Of a stretch of DNA of 64,000 bases, positions 9,563 through 18,809 are shown piece by piece. The notes beneath the pieces are model-generated. The model worked only from the letters and a program-made list of their open reading frames with translations, was not told where the DNA came from and made no database searches. The position numbers and the translations under genes are program-made. This DNA is from PALSA-693 sp963729695 (GTDB lineage Bacteria; Actinomycetota; Acidimicrobiia; Acidimicrobiales; Palsa-688): assembly GCA_963729695.1 (NCBI GenBank), contig CAVSOT010000010.1, positions 47,339-111,338 of the forward strand, written 5' to 3'. Every line of letters begins with the position of its first letter. Position 1 is the stretch's first letter.

Positions 9563-11284
9563 TTACCTGGAGGCATCGCCACGGGTTGACACGGTCTTTG
9601 TGTCTCGGCCGGATCGTAGGATCGTCCCCGGTCGTGATTCGGTGAGCTCTCCGCCATCGGCGATCACCTCGCCGTTGACGACGACCCAGTCGACGCCTGC
9701 TGCTTGGGCGTATAGGCGGGTACCATTGCCCGGAAGGTCAGAGCGGGTCTCGATCGGCTTGCTCCGTATCTCGCTCTCGTCGAACACGACCAGGTCGGCG
9801 GCGTATCCGGGCACTATCCGCCCGCGGTCGCGTATGCCGAACGCCCTAGCTGCGTCGTCCGTGACCATGCGGACCGCCGTCTCCAACGGCAGTAGGTGCC
9901 GGTCCCGAACCGTCGTCCCTACGAAGTCCGTGAAGAAGGCAAAGGTGTCGGACATGTCGAGATGGGCGCCTGCGTCAGAACCTCCCACGATTGTCCTGCG
10001 GTCCTCCAACACCCCGATGCGTCGTCTCCACGACTCGGGATCGTCGCCCGGGGGCGGAACCACCACGACGGTGCGAAGGTCGTCGGCGACGACCACGTCG
10101 AAAAGCAGATCGAAAGCGTCGACGCTGCGCCGTCGGGCGGCTTCGGCGACGGGATAGCCCTGCACGTCGGCAAACTCCGGCGAGTAGACCCGCTCGAAGC
10201 GGAGGCGTTCGAGGTCGTACCAGATCCCCCGGCTTGCGTTGCCAGCGGCCACGAGGCGCTGGCGGACATGGGGGAGACGGAGCATCCGAACCTTCTCGTG
10301 GTGAGGCTCCGCTATCACATCCGCCCATGTGGGGTCGAAATCGAAGAGGAAGCCGGATTCTAGGTTTAGATAGAGCGTCTGCGGTACGGGTAGTGCGAGG
10401 CCGAATACAGCACCGCCCTGAGCAGCAGCGATGTCGGATGCCGTCAACCGGCTTTCGATAGCTTCGTCGGTGATGTCGGGCCGCACCGTGAGCAGGTTCC
10501 AATTCAGCGGTCGCTCGGCGGCAGCCGACATCCTGGCCATAAGTAGGCATCGCTCCCGTGGGAACGGTCCGACGGCCCATGGCAGGAATTCGAGCCAAGT
10601 GCCGGGGTGCGGGCGAAGCGTCATGCACAGTCTCAAGAGTTCGGCTTCGGTCCCGTACCGAGATGGAACCCGGTCGCCGGCCGCGTCGTTGTGTGTCTCG
10701 GACCAGGATGATGAAAAGCCGAGAGCGCCGGCCGCGAGGCTGTCATCGATCAGGCGGGACATGGCGTCGATCTCGAGGTCAGTGGCGGTGCGGCGCCAAT
10801 CGTCGCCGAGGACCAGCCGGCGCACGGTGGAGTGGCCGACCAAGAAGCCGGCGTTGACCGCCACGTGACCGTCGATACTGTTGAGATACTCGCCGAAGCT
10901 TCTCCAGCGGATGTCGACTCCGGCTCTGAGCGCTGAAATGGGCATTCCCTCCACTCGGGCGAGCAGCTCTATGAGATATTCAGCTGCCTCGTCCTCCATG
11001 GGAGCAAGCGTGAAGCCGCAGTTTCCGCCAATGACCGTGGTAACGCCGTGGAGAGGACTCGGTGTCAAATGCGGATCCCACGTCACTTGGGCGTCGTAGT
11101 GCGTGTGCACGTCGATGAAACCTGGTGTGACCATCTTGCCGGCAGCGTCGATCCGGCGCGTCGCCGGCTCGTCGAGGGCGCCGACAGCTACGATCTTTCC
11201 CTGCCTGATCCCCACATCGGCCCTACGGCGCGGCGCGCCCGTGCCGTCTATTACCTCGCCTCCCACGACCGCTATATCGAGCAT
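9563..11284 (-). CDS. D-aminoacylase/N-acyl-D-amino-acid deacylase-like amidohydrolase
   Basis: About 573 residues from the ATG at MLDIAVVGGEVIDG, which follows an AGGGGGAAAG site; the frame extends to 11326 but the extension is not protein-like. The metal-binding HTHYDAQ (His60, His62), GGNCGF and GGSDAGAHLD segments are those of the amidohydrolase_3 group. These hydrolyse amide or cyclic amide bonds with zinc. Members in actinobacterial catabolic islands are often annotated as aminoacylases without proof, so the substrate is uncertain. Same strand as, and upstream of, the CoA-transferase. Confidence 0.85.
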   Translation of the reverse strand: MLDIAVVGGEVIDGTGAPRRRADVGIRQGKIVAVGALDEPATRRIDAAGKMVTPGFIDVHTHYDAQVTWDPHLTPSPLHGVTTVIGGNCGFTLAPMEDEAAEYLIELLARVEGMPISALRAGVDIRWRSFGEYLNSIDGHVAVNAGFLVGHSTVRRLVLGDDWRRTATDLEIDAMSRLIDDSLAAGALGFSSSWSETHNDAAGDRVPSRYGTEAELLRLCMTLRPHPGTWLEFLPWAVGPFPRERCLLMARMSAAAERPLNWNLLTVRPDITDEAIESRLTASDIAAAQGGAVFGLALPVPQTLYLNLESGFLFDFDPTWADVIAEPHHEKVRMLRLPHVRQRLVAAGNASRGIWYDLERLRFERVYSPEFADVQGYPVAEAARRRSVDAFDLLFDVVVADDLRTVVVVPPPGDDPESWRRRIGVLEDRRTIVGGSDAGAHLDMSDTFAFFTDFVGTTVRDRHLLPLETAVRMVTDDAARAFGIRDRGRIVPGYAADLVVFDESEIRSKPIETRSDLPGNGTRLYAQAAGVDWVVVNGEVIADGGELTESRPGTILRSGRDTKTVSTRGDASR

Positions 11285-11504
11285 GGCTTTCCCCCTAACG
11301 TTGTGCATCCTACCCAGTAGTGACATTCCTCCAAGACGTGGTTCGGTCCCTGGGCACGTCCGCTAATTAGTGGGACTCGTTCCGGCGCTGATCGCAGCCT
11401 CGACCGGTTGATCTTCCCGGCACGGGCGCGGCCCATCTGATCGAGCATCTATCAAGACTTGGAACCCTTCGGGCCGGCGAGGCGCGGCTTGGACGTCGAA
11501 GCCC

Positions 11505-11531
11505 AACATTGATGTCGACCCACACTATACT
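11505..11531 (+). promoter_or_regulatory. Degenerate motif with TATACT -10
   Basis: AACATTGATGTC (11505-11516, two changes from the motif) is followed after nine bases by TATACT (11526-11531). The spacing is that of the other motif promoters. It points away from the amidohydrolase into a region without a recognised gene, so it may drive a small RNA, a lost gene, or nothing. Confidence 0.4.
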
Positions 11532-11705
11532 GTGGCTTAGCAATTCCTGCAATCGGTCTCGCCGAGTCCAGCGGGATCCGGGACCGCCAGCTGGTTTCGC
11601 CTGTCTTCTGACGTAACTGGCCTCGATTTCGGTTCCGGCGCATTGGATATGAACGACCCTTCGACCCCGATGGTCGTGGTGACAGCGTGGTGCGTGGACA
11701 TCAAT

Positions 11706-11717
11706 GATATCGATCTC
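11706..11717. promoter_or_regulatory. Near-match to the 12-bp motif
   Basis: GATATCGATCTC differs from GAYRTCGAYRTC at one position. It is preceded by GACATC at 11697 and followed by further GATCTC/GATACC half-sites, a local cluster upstream of no + strand gene. Confidence 0.3.
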
Positions 11718-11888
11718 GATACCATGAAGTTTCGATCTCGATTTGGAGAGGGGGTCCTGTCCCCAGCGACGATGGTGTCGCTGGTAGCTCCCTCACGGGA
11801 AGGCGAGTGGGAAGATGCGCATCGCCCGCCTCCTACGCAGGTGACGATCGGCCGAAGCGGGGCGGTGGTTGGGGGCCGGCGGCCCGCT

Positions 11889-12584
11889 TCAGGCTTCGAT
11901 GCCGAGGTACTTTTGGTATATCTCGTCGGCGCTGATCTGGTTGGCCTGGCCGGTGTGGATTATCTCGCCCCGGCTGAGGATGTAGACCGTCTTGGCCAGC
12001 TCGAGAGCTTTTTGCACGTACTGCTCCACCACCACCAGGGACATCCCTAATTGCACCAGCTGGCCCAGGGCGTCGTAGATCCTGTCGACCATGAGCGGGG
12101 CCAGGCCGAGGGACGCCTCGTCGACCACGACCAGCTTGGGGCGGGTGAGATAGGCCCTCGACAGGGCCAGCATCTGCTGCTCGCCGCCCGACAGGCTGCC
12201 TGCGGTTTGGCGCAGCCGGCTGCCTAGGACGGGGAACAGTTCGCTCACCTCGGCGATGGCTTGGCTTTTGTCGGTCTGGCGGGCCTGTATGGTCAGGTTC
12301 TCCTCCACCGTGAGCGAGGGGAATATCCCCCGGCCTTCGGGCAGGTGGCATATCCCGTTGCGGACGTAGCTGTGAGGAGGTCGCCCGGTCATGTCCTGAC
12401 CGTCGAAGTGGATCTGGCCCGAGCGGGGTTTGACAAAGCCGGTGGCCGTCTTGAGGAGGGTCGTCTTGCCCGCCCCGTTGGGGCCGAGGAGGGCGACGAC
12501 CTCTCCGTCGCCCACGGTGAAGCTGACGTCTCTCAGCACGGTCGAGTCGCCGTATCCGGCGGTGATGAAGTCAAGGGTAAGCAT
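11889..12584 (-). CDS. livF: Branched-chain-type ABC transporter ATP-binding protein LivF
   Basis: 231 residues, full length for LivF. Walker A GPNGAGKTT, signature LSGGEQQML and Walker B LVVVDEASLGLAP are all present. It forms the second ATPase of a high-affinity importer for branched-chain amino acids or, in catabolic islands, for hydrophobic acids. It starts eight bases after the stop of the fused permease-ATPase gene, so both are one transcript. It ends near 11889, about 600 bp before the amidohydrolase start. Confidence 0.95.
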   Translation of the reverse strand: MLTLDFITAGYGDSTVLRDVSFTVGDGEVVALLGPNGAGKTTLLKTATGFVKPRSGQIHFDGQDMTGRPPHSYVRNGICHLPEGRGIFPSLTVEENLTIQARQTDKSQAIAEVSELFPVLGSRLRQTAGSLSGGEQQMLALSRAYLTRPKLVVVDEASLGLAPLMVDRIYDALGQLVQLGMSLVVVEQYVQKALELAKTVYILSRGEIIHTGQANQISADEIYQKYLGIEA

Positions 12585-12592
12585 GAGTGGGG

Positions 12593-15388
12593 TTACTCGC
12601 CACCTATGAGCGGCTGCTCGTCGGGTAGGGCGTCGTCGGGTAGGGCGTCGTCAGGTGCGGCTGCGGTCACCACGGCAGAGTCTCCCAGATAGGCGGCGCG
12701 GACCAGATCGGACCGGTGCATCTCGTCGGGCGTGCCCTCGAAGATCAATTGCCCGAAATCCAGCACGTAGACGTAGTCACAGACCCCCCGCACCAGGGTC
12801 ATGTCGTGCTCGACCAGCAGTATCCCGCATCCTCGCTCACGCACCACCGCTTTGAGTACCCGCTGGAATTCCTCAGTCTCGTGACCGTCGAGTCCCGACG
12901 AGGGCTCGTCGAGCAGCAGCAGGTCGAATTTGCCGGCCAATGCTCTGGCCAGCTCGACCAGGCGTCTCTGGCCGATCGGCAGCAAACCGACCTGGGTCTC
13001 GGCGATGCGCCCCGTCCCTGTGATGGCCATCGCCTCCTCCGCGGCGGAGGATACAACCCGGTTGGCTTGGCGCGAGCCAAAGACCTGGGCCAGAGGGTTG
13101 CCCCCGGCCAGAGCCGCTTCGCGGCCCATGTCCACGTTCTGTCTCACGGTCAGGCTGTTGAACAGCTCGGGACGCTGGAACGTGCGGCCCAACCCCTTTC
13201 GGGCCCGCTGGGCCGCCCCCTCGTGGCTGACATCAGTGTCGTGGAGATAGATCTTGCCCGAGCTCGGACGGTTGAGCCCGCTGCACGCGTTGAACGTGGT
13301 GGTCTTGCCGGCCCCGTTGGGGCCGACCAGGCCTGTGATCACCCCGGCCGGGGCCGACAGGGTCACCCCGTCCACCGCTTTGACCCCGCCGAAACGGACC
13401 GACAGGTCACGAACCGCCAATCCGGGCCGCGCTTGGTCTCGGGCCACGACCACCTCGCCGTCCAGGGCTGGGACGGCCGCGGCCGAACCCGCCGCCACCG
13501 CGCCGACCGGTATCAGCTCGGCCGGCTTGCGGCCTCCGATGCGATCCAGGAAGTTCCGTATGAACATGGGAGTGGTACCGCCCCGGGTGCCGTACGCCGC
13601 GGAGACCGCGCCCAACCCGAACAGGAGGTTCAGCACGTTGGTGGTGTTCACCCCGGTGATGTAAGAGGGAATGACGGTATAGCCGACCGCTCCGAGCACG
13701 GCATACCACGGCTCCCCGATCGTGATGATGACCACCAGAGCAACCAGGATCAAGGAGTTGAACGACTCGAAATAGGTGCCGACGGCGTAGTGGTAAAGCA
13801 TCCCGGTGAGCGCCCCCGCCAGGGAAGCCATAGCCGCCACGATGCAGAACACGATCACCTTCAAAACGCTCGAGCTCGCCCCGTGGGTCTCCAGCGCCAG
13901 CGGCGAGTCCGCCATGGCCCCCATGAGCCGGCCCAGGCGCCCGTTGCCGATCGCAGTGACCGCGACCACGACCAACACGACGATGATTAACAGCAGATAG
14001 TAGAAACCCCGGTCGGTGGACAGGTTCCAGCTCCCGATGGAGAAGTCCGGGCGGGGGTCCGAGAGCCCCAGGGCCGACCCTCCGAACATGAACTCGCGGG
14101 TGTAGAACACCTGCTGCACCAGGATGCCGAACCCCAGGGTGGCCAGGGCCAAAAACACCCCCGAGACCCGCACCGCCGGTATGGCGATCAGCGCCCCGAC
14201 CGGGACCGCCACCAGCGTCGCCAGCACCAGCGACAGCAGCCACGGGATGTGCGCCGAGGTGAAGTGACCAAACGTCCCTGCTCCGACCGCCGCGAACGCC
14301 AGCTGGCACAGCGAGATCTGCCCCGACCGCTTGACCAGCAGCCCCAGCGACAAGAACAGGATCATGTCTATCAACGCCGCCGACCACACCACGAGGTGAG
14401 TGGTCTGCACGATCGGGATGATGGCGAGCAGTCCGATCGCCACCGCCCCCGCCACCAGGCGCACCGGAACCGGAGCGTGGTAGGACCGACGCACCGGCGC
14501 CGCCGCCACCAGCCGCCTCGGCATGAGCCGGCCCCGGGGCGTCACAACCAGCACGATGAACAGGATCAAAAACGGCAGGCTGGCCGGCAGGCCTCCGATC
14601 CAGCTGATAGTGGCCGAATACTTGTCGACCAGCGCTCCGGCGATGCCCACGATCAGACCGCCGATGAAAGTGAGCGGCATGCTGGTGAAATAGCCGATGG
14701 CCGCCGCCCCGAACGCCGCGAACACCACCGTCGTCAACGTCACGCCGTCCAGCGACTGCGACGGTGCCAGCATCAGGCCCGCCACCGCCGCGAACACCGT
14801 GCCGATGATCCAGGCCCACCGCCTGATCCGCACCGGATCGTCCCCGCTCATCGACACCAGGTCGGGGTTGTCCACCACCCCTCGCATGACGATACCGAAG
14901 CGAGTCGACTGGAAGAACCAGTACAGCACTACCGCCGCCACCACCGAGAACCCAAAGAGGATGACCTGCTCCCAGGTCACGTTGACACCGAGGATCCGTA
15001 TGGTGGACTGCGGCAGGAAGTGGCCGAACGTCGGCGGGCTCGTCGGGTGCCACAACGCCCCCAGGGCGGTGACAATGATGATCAACCCGACGGTGGCCAC
15101 GACCTTGATGGTCTCGCTCGCCCCCTCGAGCGATCTGGCCATCAACTCCAGCAAGATCCCCAACAGCGGAGCGAACACCCCCACCGCCACCAGCGCGGCC
15201 AACGGCCACGGCCAACCATGCTCGGTGTGCAAGAAATAAAACAAGAAGACATCGAGCGCGGCCACGGCACCGTAACCGAAGTTGAAAATGCCAGACGTCT
15301 TGTAGGTCAACACCAGACCCATACCAGCCAGGCCGTAAACAGCCCCGGTAGCGAGCCCTATGACAATAAAAGGCAGAAACTGATGCAC
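12593..15388 (-). CDS. Fused LivH-LivM-LivG: two permease domains and an ATPase in one polypeptide
   Basis: 931 residues. Residues about 1-295 are a LivH-type permease (GLATGAVYGLAGMGLVLTYK, GIFNFGYGA). About 310-605 are a LivM-type permease (SGQISLCQLAFAAVGAG). About 650-905 are a LivG ATPase with Walker A GPNGAGKTT, an atypical signature LLPIGQRRL, Walker B LLLLDEPSSGLD and the switch His in LVEHDMT. The tail carries a short PDDALPDDALPDE repeat. These functions are usually three genes; with livF this gives a two-gene transporter. No frameshift is seen at the junctions. A motif site lies about 240 bp upstream. It is the only permease in the window for five binding lipoproteins. Confidence 0.92.
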   Translation of the reverse strand: MHQFLPFIVIGLATGAVYGLAGMGLVLTYKTSGIFNFGYGAVAALDVFLFYFLHTEHGWPWPLAALVAVGVFAPLLGILLELMARSLEGASETIKVVATVGLIIIVTALGALWHPTSPPTFGHFLPQSTIRILGVNVTWEQVILFGFSVVAAVVLYWFFQSTRFGIVMRGVVDNPDLVSMSGDDPVRIRRWAWIIGTVFAAVAGLMLAPSQSLDGVTLTTVVFAAFGAAAIGYFTSMPLTFIGGLIVGIAGALVDKYSATISWIGGLPASLPFLILFIVLVVTPRGRLMPRRLVAAAPVRRSYHAPVPVRLVAGAVAIGLLAIIPIVQTTHLVVWSAALIDMILFLSLGLLVKRSGQISLCQLAFAAVGAGTFGHFTSAHIPWLLSLVLATLVAVPVGALIAIPAVRVSGVFLALATLGFGILVQQVFYTREFMFGGSALGLSDPRPDFSIGSWNLSTDRGFYYLLLIIVVLVVVAVTAIGNGRLGRLMGAMADSPLALETHGASSSVLKVIVFCIVAAMASLAGALTGMLYHYAVGTYFESFNSLILVALVVIITIGEPWYAVLGAVGYTVIPSYITGVNTTNVLNLLFGLGAVSAAYGTRGGTTPMFIRNFLDRIGGRKPAELIPVGAVAAGSAAAVPALDGEVVVARDQARPGLAVRDLSVRFGGVKAVDGVTLSAPAGVITGLVGPNGAGKTTTFNACSGLNRPSSGKIYLHDTDVSHEGAAQRARKGLGRTFQRPELFNSLTVRQNVDMGREAALAGGNPLAQVFGSRQANRVVSSAAEEAMAITGTGRIAETQVGLLPIGQRRLVELARALAGKFDLLLLDEPSSGLDGHETEEFQRVLKAVVRERGCGILLVEHDMTLVRGVCDYVYVLDFGQLIFEGTPDEMHRSDLVRAAYLGDSAVVTAAAPDDALPDDALPDEQPLIGGE

Positions 15389-15625
15389 AGGTCCCTGAGC
15401 CTCACCTCGTAGCCGAACGGAAACACACCAAGCGGAGGCTTTGTGATTGGCAAACGAAGACTTTCCTTTCCTTGCCGATGATAGGTGCTGATTTCGGTGT
15501 CGACGAGGTACTGCGGCACCCGACGGCGCGGAGTAAAATCGCTCCTACCACGCGAAGTAGCGACTTGTGCCTACTCCTGGCAATCTACGGATCCTCTCCC
15601 CATGTAAAACGGCAGCTACGTAACT

Positions 15626-15637
15626 GACGTCGATATC
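15626..15637. promoter_or_regulatory. 12-bp motif upstream of the ABC transporter operon
   Basis: GACGTCGATATC is an exact copy about 240 bp before the livHMG start (- strand). Neither strand shows a convincing -10 at the nine-base spacing; GTAACT abuts it on the + side and TTGATA overlaps it on the - side. Confidence 0.5.
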
Positions 15638-15963
15638 AAACCATATTTGGAGCGCTGAAGTCAACTAGGCTCATTGTGGTCCTAGGCAAGCTGCTCATCC
15701 GGGTCTGCTACGGCACCGTGGGCTGCGGTCCCAACAAGGACTGCCATTAGAAATGGGCTGACGTAGACGGAGCGGTCATGTCGGGCGGGGCGTCGGGTCT
15801 TGCGGCGGTCGGCAACACCTAGCCCTAAGCCATCGCGCAGTCCTGCGTAGACCATTCTGGCGACGTCGGCACAATGGTCACCTGATCCGCGACGCAGTCC
15901 CTGGGAGATTCATCTAACTTCGCTGTCGCTCGTTGAGGGCGGCTGGCATCCATCCGCAGCCTC

Positions 15964-15999
15964 GATATCGATATCGGAATATGGGAGTGTGTGTATAGT
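15964..15999 (+). promoter_or_regulatory. 12-bp motif and -10 of a candidate leaderless transcript
   Basis: GATATCGATATC (15964-15975) is exact. TATAGT (15994-15999) lies six bases before the ATG at 16006, the geometry of leaderless actinobacterial mRNAs. The motif occupies the -35 region. GAGTGT nine bases after the motif is a weaker alternative -10. Confidence 0.55.
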
Positions 16000-16005
16000 T
16001 GATGA

Positions 16006-16770
16006 ATGGTGCACCTCGCAGGAACTCCTTCCGACCAACTACCGGATGTGCTCGTTACGGGCTCGACCGACGTACGGTTCGCCTTCATCTCCCTGTCGGC
16101 TCGTGAGCCCAACGGTCGGGACGCCGAGTATCTCGCCTGGCATTCCCTGGATCACCGGCCCGAACAACACCGGCTCGCGGGGTTGCGCAACTCCCTTCGG
16201 CTCGTCTCGACGCCTGAATGCCGAGCCGCTCGGGCTGCCAGCGTCGACCGCTACGACGCGGTCGACCACGTCATGACGTATCTCTTCAGTGATCCGGGGG
16301 CAATATCCCGCTTCAGCGACCTCGGTGCGGCGCTCAACAAGGGCGGCCGCATGCCATTGCGCCTGCCCACAGTGGAGTTCATGACGGCGAATATGGCCGG
16401 AAAAGTGGCCGCGCCGCTTGCTGTGGCGGGCGCTGATGTTATCCCGTGGCGTCCGGCGCAGGGGGTCTACGTCATCATCGAGAACGGGCAGGCTCCTGCT
16501 GACGCCCTCGCCGACGTTCCCGGAGTGGCCGGCATCTGGTGGTACCACGGCGCTCTCGCTCCAGCGCATTATTCGACCGATGCCCGCGGAATGCAGATCA
16601 CCTACTGCTATCTGGACGATGATCCGGTAGCCACCGCCGATCGGCTCGGCGAAGAGATCCGGCGGCGCTGGGCATCCGGAGACGTCGTCGGGCTCCTCGC
16701 CGCCCCGTTCCATACGCTGGTGCCGTTTGACTGGACGCGTCACCTTCCTTGCGATGTCCAGCCCGAATGA
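16006..16770 (+). CDS. Conserved-type protein with two dimeric alpha/beta-barrel-like halves
   Basis: 254 residues, not a named family to me. The segment DAEYLAWHSLDHRPEQHRL, then AGLR, resembles the W-x-x-x-H-x-P stretch of EthD-like dimeric alpha/beta-barrel proteins. A second half (AGADVIPWRPAQGVYVII ... VAGIWWYHGA) could be a repeat of that fold. Such proteins accompany oxygenase and catabolic clusters as small accessory enzymes. There is no ribosome site; the ATG lies six bases after TATAGT, so translation may be leaderless. The frame stays open for 44 sense codons after its TGA (to 16905), noted as a finding. Function unknown. Confidence 0.65.
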   Translation: MVHLAGTPSDQLPDVLVTGSTDVRFAFISLSAREPNGRDAEYLAWHSLDHRPEQHRLAGLRNSLRLVSTPECRAARAASVDRYDAVDHVMTYLFSDPGAISRFSDLGAALNKGGRMPLRLPTVEFMTANMAGKVAAPLAVAGADVIPWRPAQGVYVIIENGQAPADALADVPGVAGIWWYHGALAPAHYSTDARGMQITYCYLDDDPVATADRLGEEIRRRWASGDVVGLLAAPFHTLVPFDWTRHLPCDVQPE

Positions 16771-16943
16771 CGCACGAAGGCCTGCAACACCCTGCTCAGC
16801 CTGCACGCGCACCGCAAGCGTGACTGGGACATGAACCGGCAAATGCAGGAGCAGTTCGACGCCGGTATTCGCCACTTCAGGAGGGTTCAGAGTCCGGTTG
16901 GCTGATCATGTTGTACGGGCCGTGCCCGGAGCTCCGGTCAGGA

Positions 16944-18686
16944 TCAGCTTGCCCGGATTACCGGAAGCACCAGCCGCGATGGAAAGGATGGGCTGTGATG
17001 GATACGGTTGACGGCTTGGCGGATGTCGCCGTCGCCGTCGGTGGCGATGGTTCGGCCGGTATTGGTGTTGCGATCGAAGCGGGGAAAGTTGCTGCTCGAC
17101 ACCTCTAGCCGGATGCGGTGACCAGGCCTGAATACATTGGCCGTCGCTACTAGGTCTATCTCGACCTCATACACCTCTCCCGGTTGCAGCAGTGTCGCCT
17201 CGGAGAGTGAATCTCGGTAGCGGGCCCGGAGGATTCCGTCGGACAGGTTGAACGCCCGCCCATCGGGATATACGTCCACCAGCTTGCCCGTGAAGTCGGT
17301 ATCGGAAGCGGAGGAGGATACGAAGAGTTGGAGTCTGACCGGACCAACTACTTCCAGCGGGGCCGTCAGCGGCGCCGTGGTGTAGCACAACACGTCCCGG
17401 CGGCCCTCTACCACGGTCTGGTCCCTTGGCCCGGCGTTTGCCCCGACGAGTAGGCCGGGTAAGTAGCTTCCGCCGCCGACCGTCGGCACGGGATCGCGAG
17501 GGTCGTACAGGTAGACATCTGGCGGCTCCTCCCCGGGACGATCCGTTGTCATGACACCATCTCCGCGGGCCGTGTTCGCCAGTCCTCCGCTGTGCAGAAA
17601 GAGATTCTCGTAGCTCGTGTCCGGCAAGGGCCATTCGTCGGCCTCCCGCCAGACGTCTGATCCCATCACGAAGACCTTGACCGGTTTCTCGGCGGCGATT
17701 CCGCTCTCGTGACCTTTGAGCAGCCAGTCGAACCAGCGGAGTTGCAGGCCCGTCAGGTCATTGGCATCGGCGCCCGACATAAAGCCGAATGACCGCTCTG
17801 CGAAGAATCCCGTCCGAGGTCCGTGAGACCACGGTCCGACTACCAGGCGCTGTCGCGCCCGCGCTTCCTCGGATCCACCGCGTTGCCGCATACCCACGTA
17901 ATTGGCGATCGTGCCGCCAAGGAAGAGGTCGTACCATCCCCCGATGTTGAGCGCCGGAACGGTGATCGTCTCCTGGGCTTCACGGGACGCCGTCGCCTTC
18001 CAGTACTCGTCGTAGGACGGATGTTGGAGCCACTCCGAGTAGTACGGCGCCAGGCCATCGAGTTCTGAGACGCCCAATAGCGGCAGTCGGCGATAGGTCT
18101 GTTCCACGCTGTCTATGCCCGCTACCAGCTTGGCGAAATCTGCCGTCGTGGCCTCGCCAGCGGCTGTACGCCGCACCAGCTCCCCCATCGCGAGGCTCTG
18201 CATCGACCAAAGCAAGCTGAACCCGAGCTGGAAGGCGCCTCCCTGGTAGGCCCAGTGGTCGTAGAACTGATCGCCCGTGAACACCGGTGCGATCGCCCGC
18301 AGAGCCGCAGGGGCCCCCGCGGCAGCCCTCCATTGCGTTGCGCCGAAATAGGAGCCGCCGACCATCCCCACGGCTCCGGACGACCAGGGCTGTCCGGCGG
18401 CCCAGGCGATCGTGTCGGCGCCGTCCGCCGCGTCGTCGAAGTAGGGGTTGAATTTCCCTTCCGAGGCGTACCGACCGCGAGTGTCCTGGAGGACCACCGC
18501 GTAACCGGCCTGTACGCCGCGCATGACATCGAAGGCGAAGTTCGTCAGAGCTGGCAGTTCCTTGTTGTACGGGAGCCTCATGATGAGTGCCGGGTACTGG
18601 CCCCCGTCCGGGCGGTAGACGTCGGTGGCAAGTCCGACTCCATCGCGCATCGGGACCCTCAGGCTCTTCTCGATGATCAAAGTCAT
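16944..18686 (-). CDS. CocE/NonD family serine hydrolase (X-Pro dipeptidyl-peptidase fold)
   Basis: 580 residues, typical length. The nucleophile is Ser112 in GGSYFGATQ, preceded by the family's DTRGRYASEG segment. VVGPWSHG carries the catalytic His, and the C-terminal jelly-roll (RLQLFVSSSASDTDFTGKLV) is recognisable. Members hydrolyse esters or amides (cocaine esterase, alpha-amino-acid esters, glutaryl-7-ACA). No signal peptide is seen, so it is probably cytoplasmic. It is divergent from the PRISE-like gene at 18810 across a 123-bp gap. The substrate is unknown. Confidence 0.88.
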   Translation of the reverse strand: MTLIIEKSLRVPMRDGVGLATDVYRPDGGQYPALIMRLPYNKELPALTNFAFDVMRGVQAGYAVVLQDTRGRYASEGKFNPYFDDAADGADTIAWAAGQPWSSGAVGMVGGSYFGATQWRAAAGAPAALRAIAPVFTGDQFYDHWAYQGGAFQLGFSLLWSMQSLAMGELVRRTAAGEATTADFAKLVAGIDSVEQTYRRLPLLGVSELDGLAPYYSEWLQHPSYDEYWKATASREAQETITVPALNIGGWYDLFLGGTIANYVGMRQRGGSEEARARQRLVVGPWSHGPRTGFFAERSFGFMSGADANDLTGLQLRWFDWLLKGHESGIAAEKPVKVFVMGSDVWREADEWPLPDTSYENLFLHSGGLANTARGDGVMTTDRPGEEPPDVYLYDPRDPVPTVGGGSYLPGLLVGANAGPRDQTVVEGRRDVLCYTTAPLTAPLEVVGPVRLQLFVSSSASDTDFTGKLVDVYPDGRAFNLSDGILRARYRDSLSEATLLQPGEVYEVEIDLVATANVFRPGHRIRLEVSSSNFPRFDRNTNTGRTIATDGDGDIRQAVNRIHHSPSFPSRLVLPVIRAS

Positions 18687-18809
18687 ATTGGGCTGTCCTG
18701 AGAGTCCTTACCGCGGCGCGCACCTTGAACGCCTCGTAGAATACGACGATATTACGCGTGCCTCCTGCCTAGGTAGGAGACATCAGCGGCGGACGTCGAA
18801 AGGAGAAGG

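Larger units (their letters stand above)
11327..11888 (+). other. 562-bp interval without a confident gene
   Basis: Between the amidohydrolase start and the end of livF. It holds two motif-like sites (11505 and 11706) and a + strand promoter-like element. A + frame from 11643 starts MDMNDPSTPMVVVTAWC but runs into livF antisense and is not recognised. Several GATATC/GATCTC/GACATC half-sites are crowded between 11697 and 11740. Confidence 0.4.
15389..16005. other. Intergenic region between divergent livHMG and the 16006 gene
   Basis: About 617 bp with no protein-like frame on either strand. It contains two exact copies of the 12-bp motif (15626 and 15964). The middle part (15660-15950) shows nothing I recognise. 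Confidence 0.5.

Noticed and set aside
11643..12050. + strand open frame starting MDMNDPSTPM
   Set aside because: More than a third is antisense to livF, with no ribosome site and no recognisable family.
13407..15215. Long - strand open frame (602 codons) overlapping the LivHMG gene
   Set aside because: Gly/Arg/His-rich frame-shadow of the transporter gene at high GC; no domain.
16926..16937. CCGGAGCTCCGG palindrome near the CocE gene end
   Set aside because: Twelve bases of GC-rich self-complementarity without loop or T-run; not a convincing terminator.
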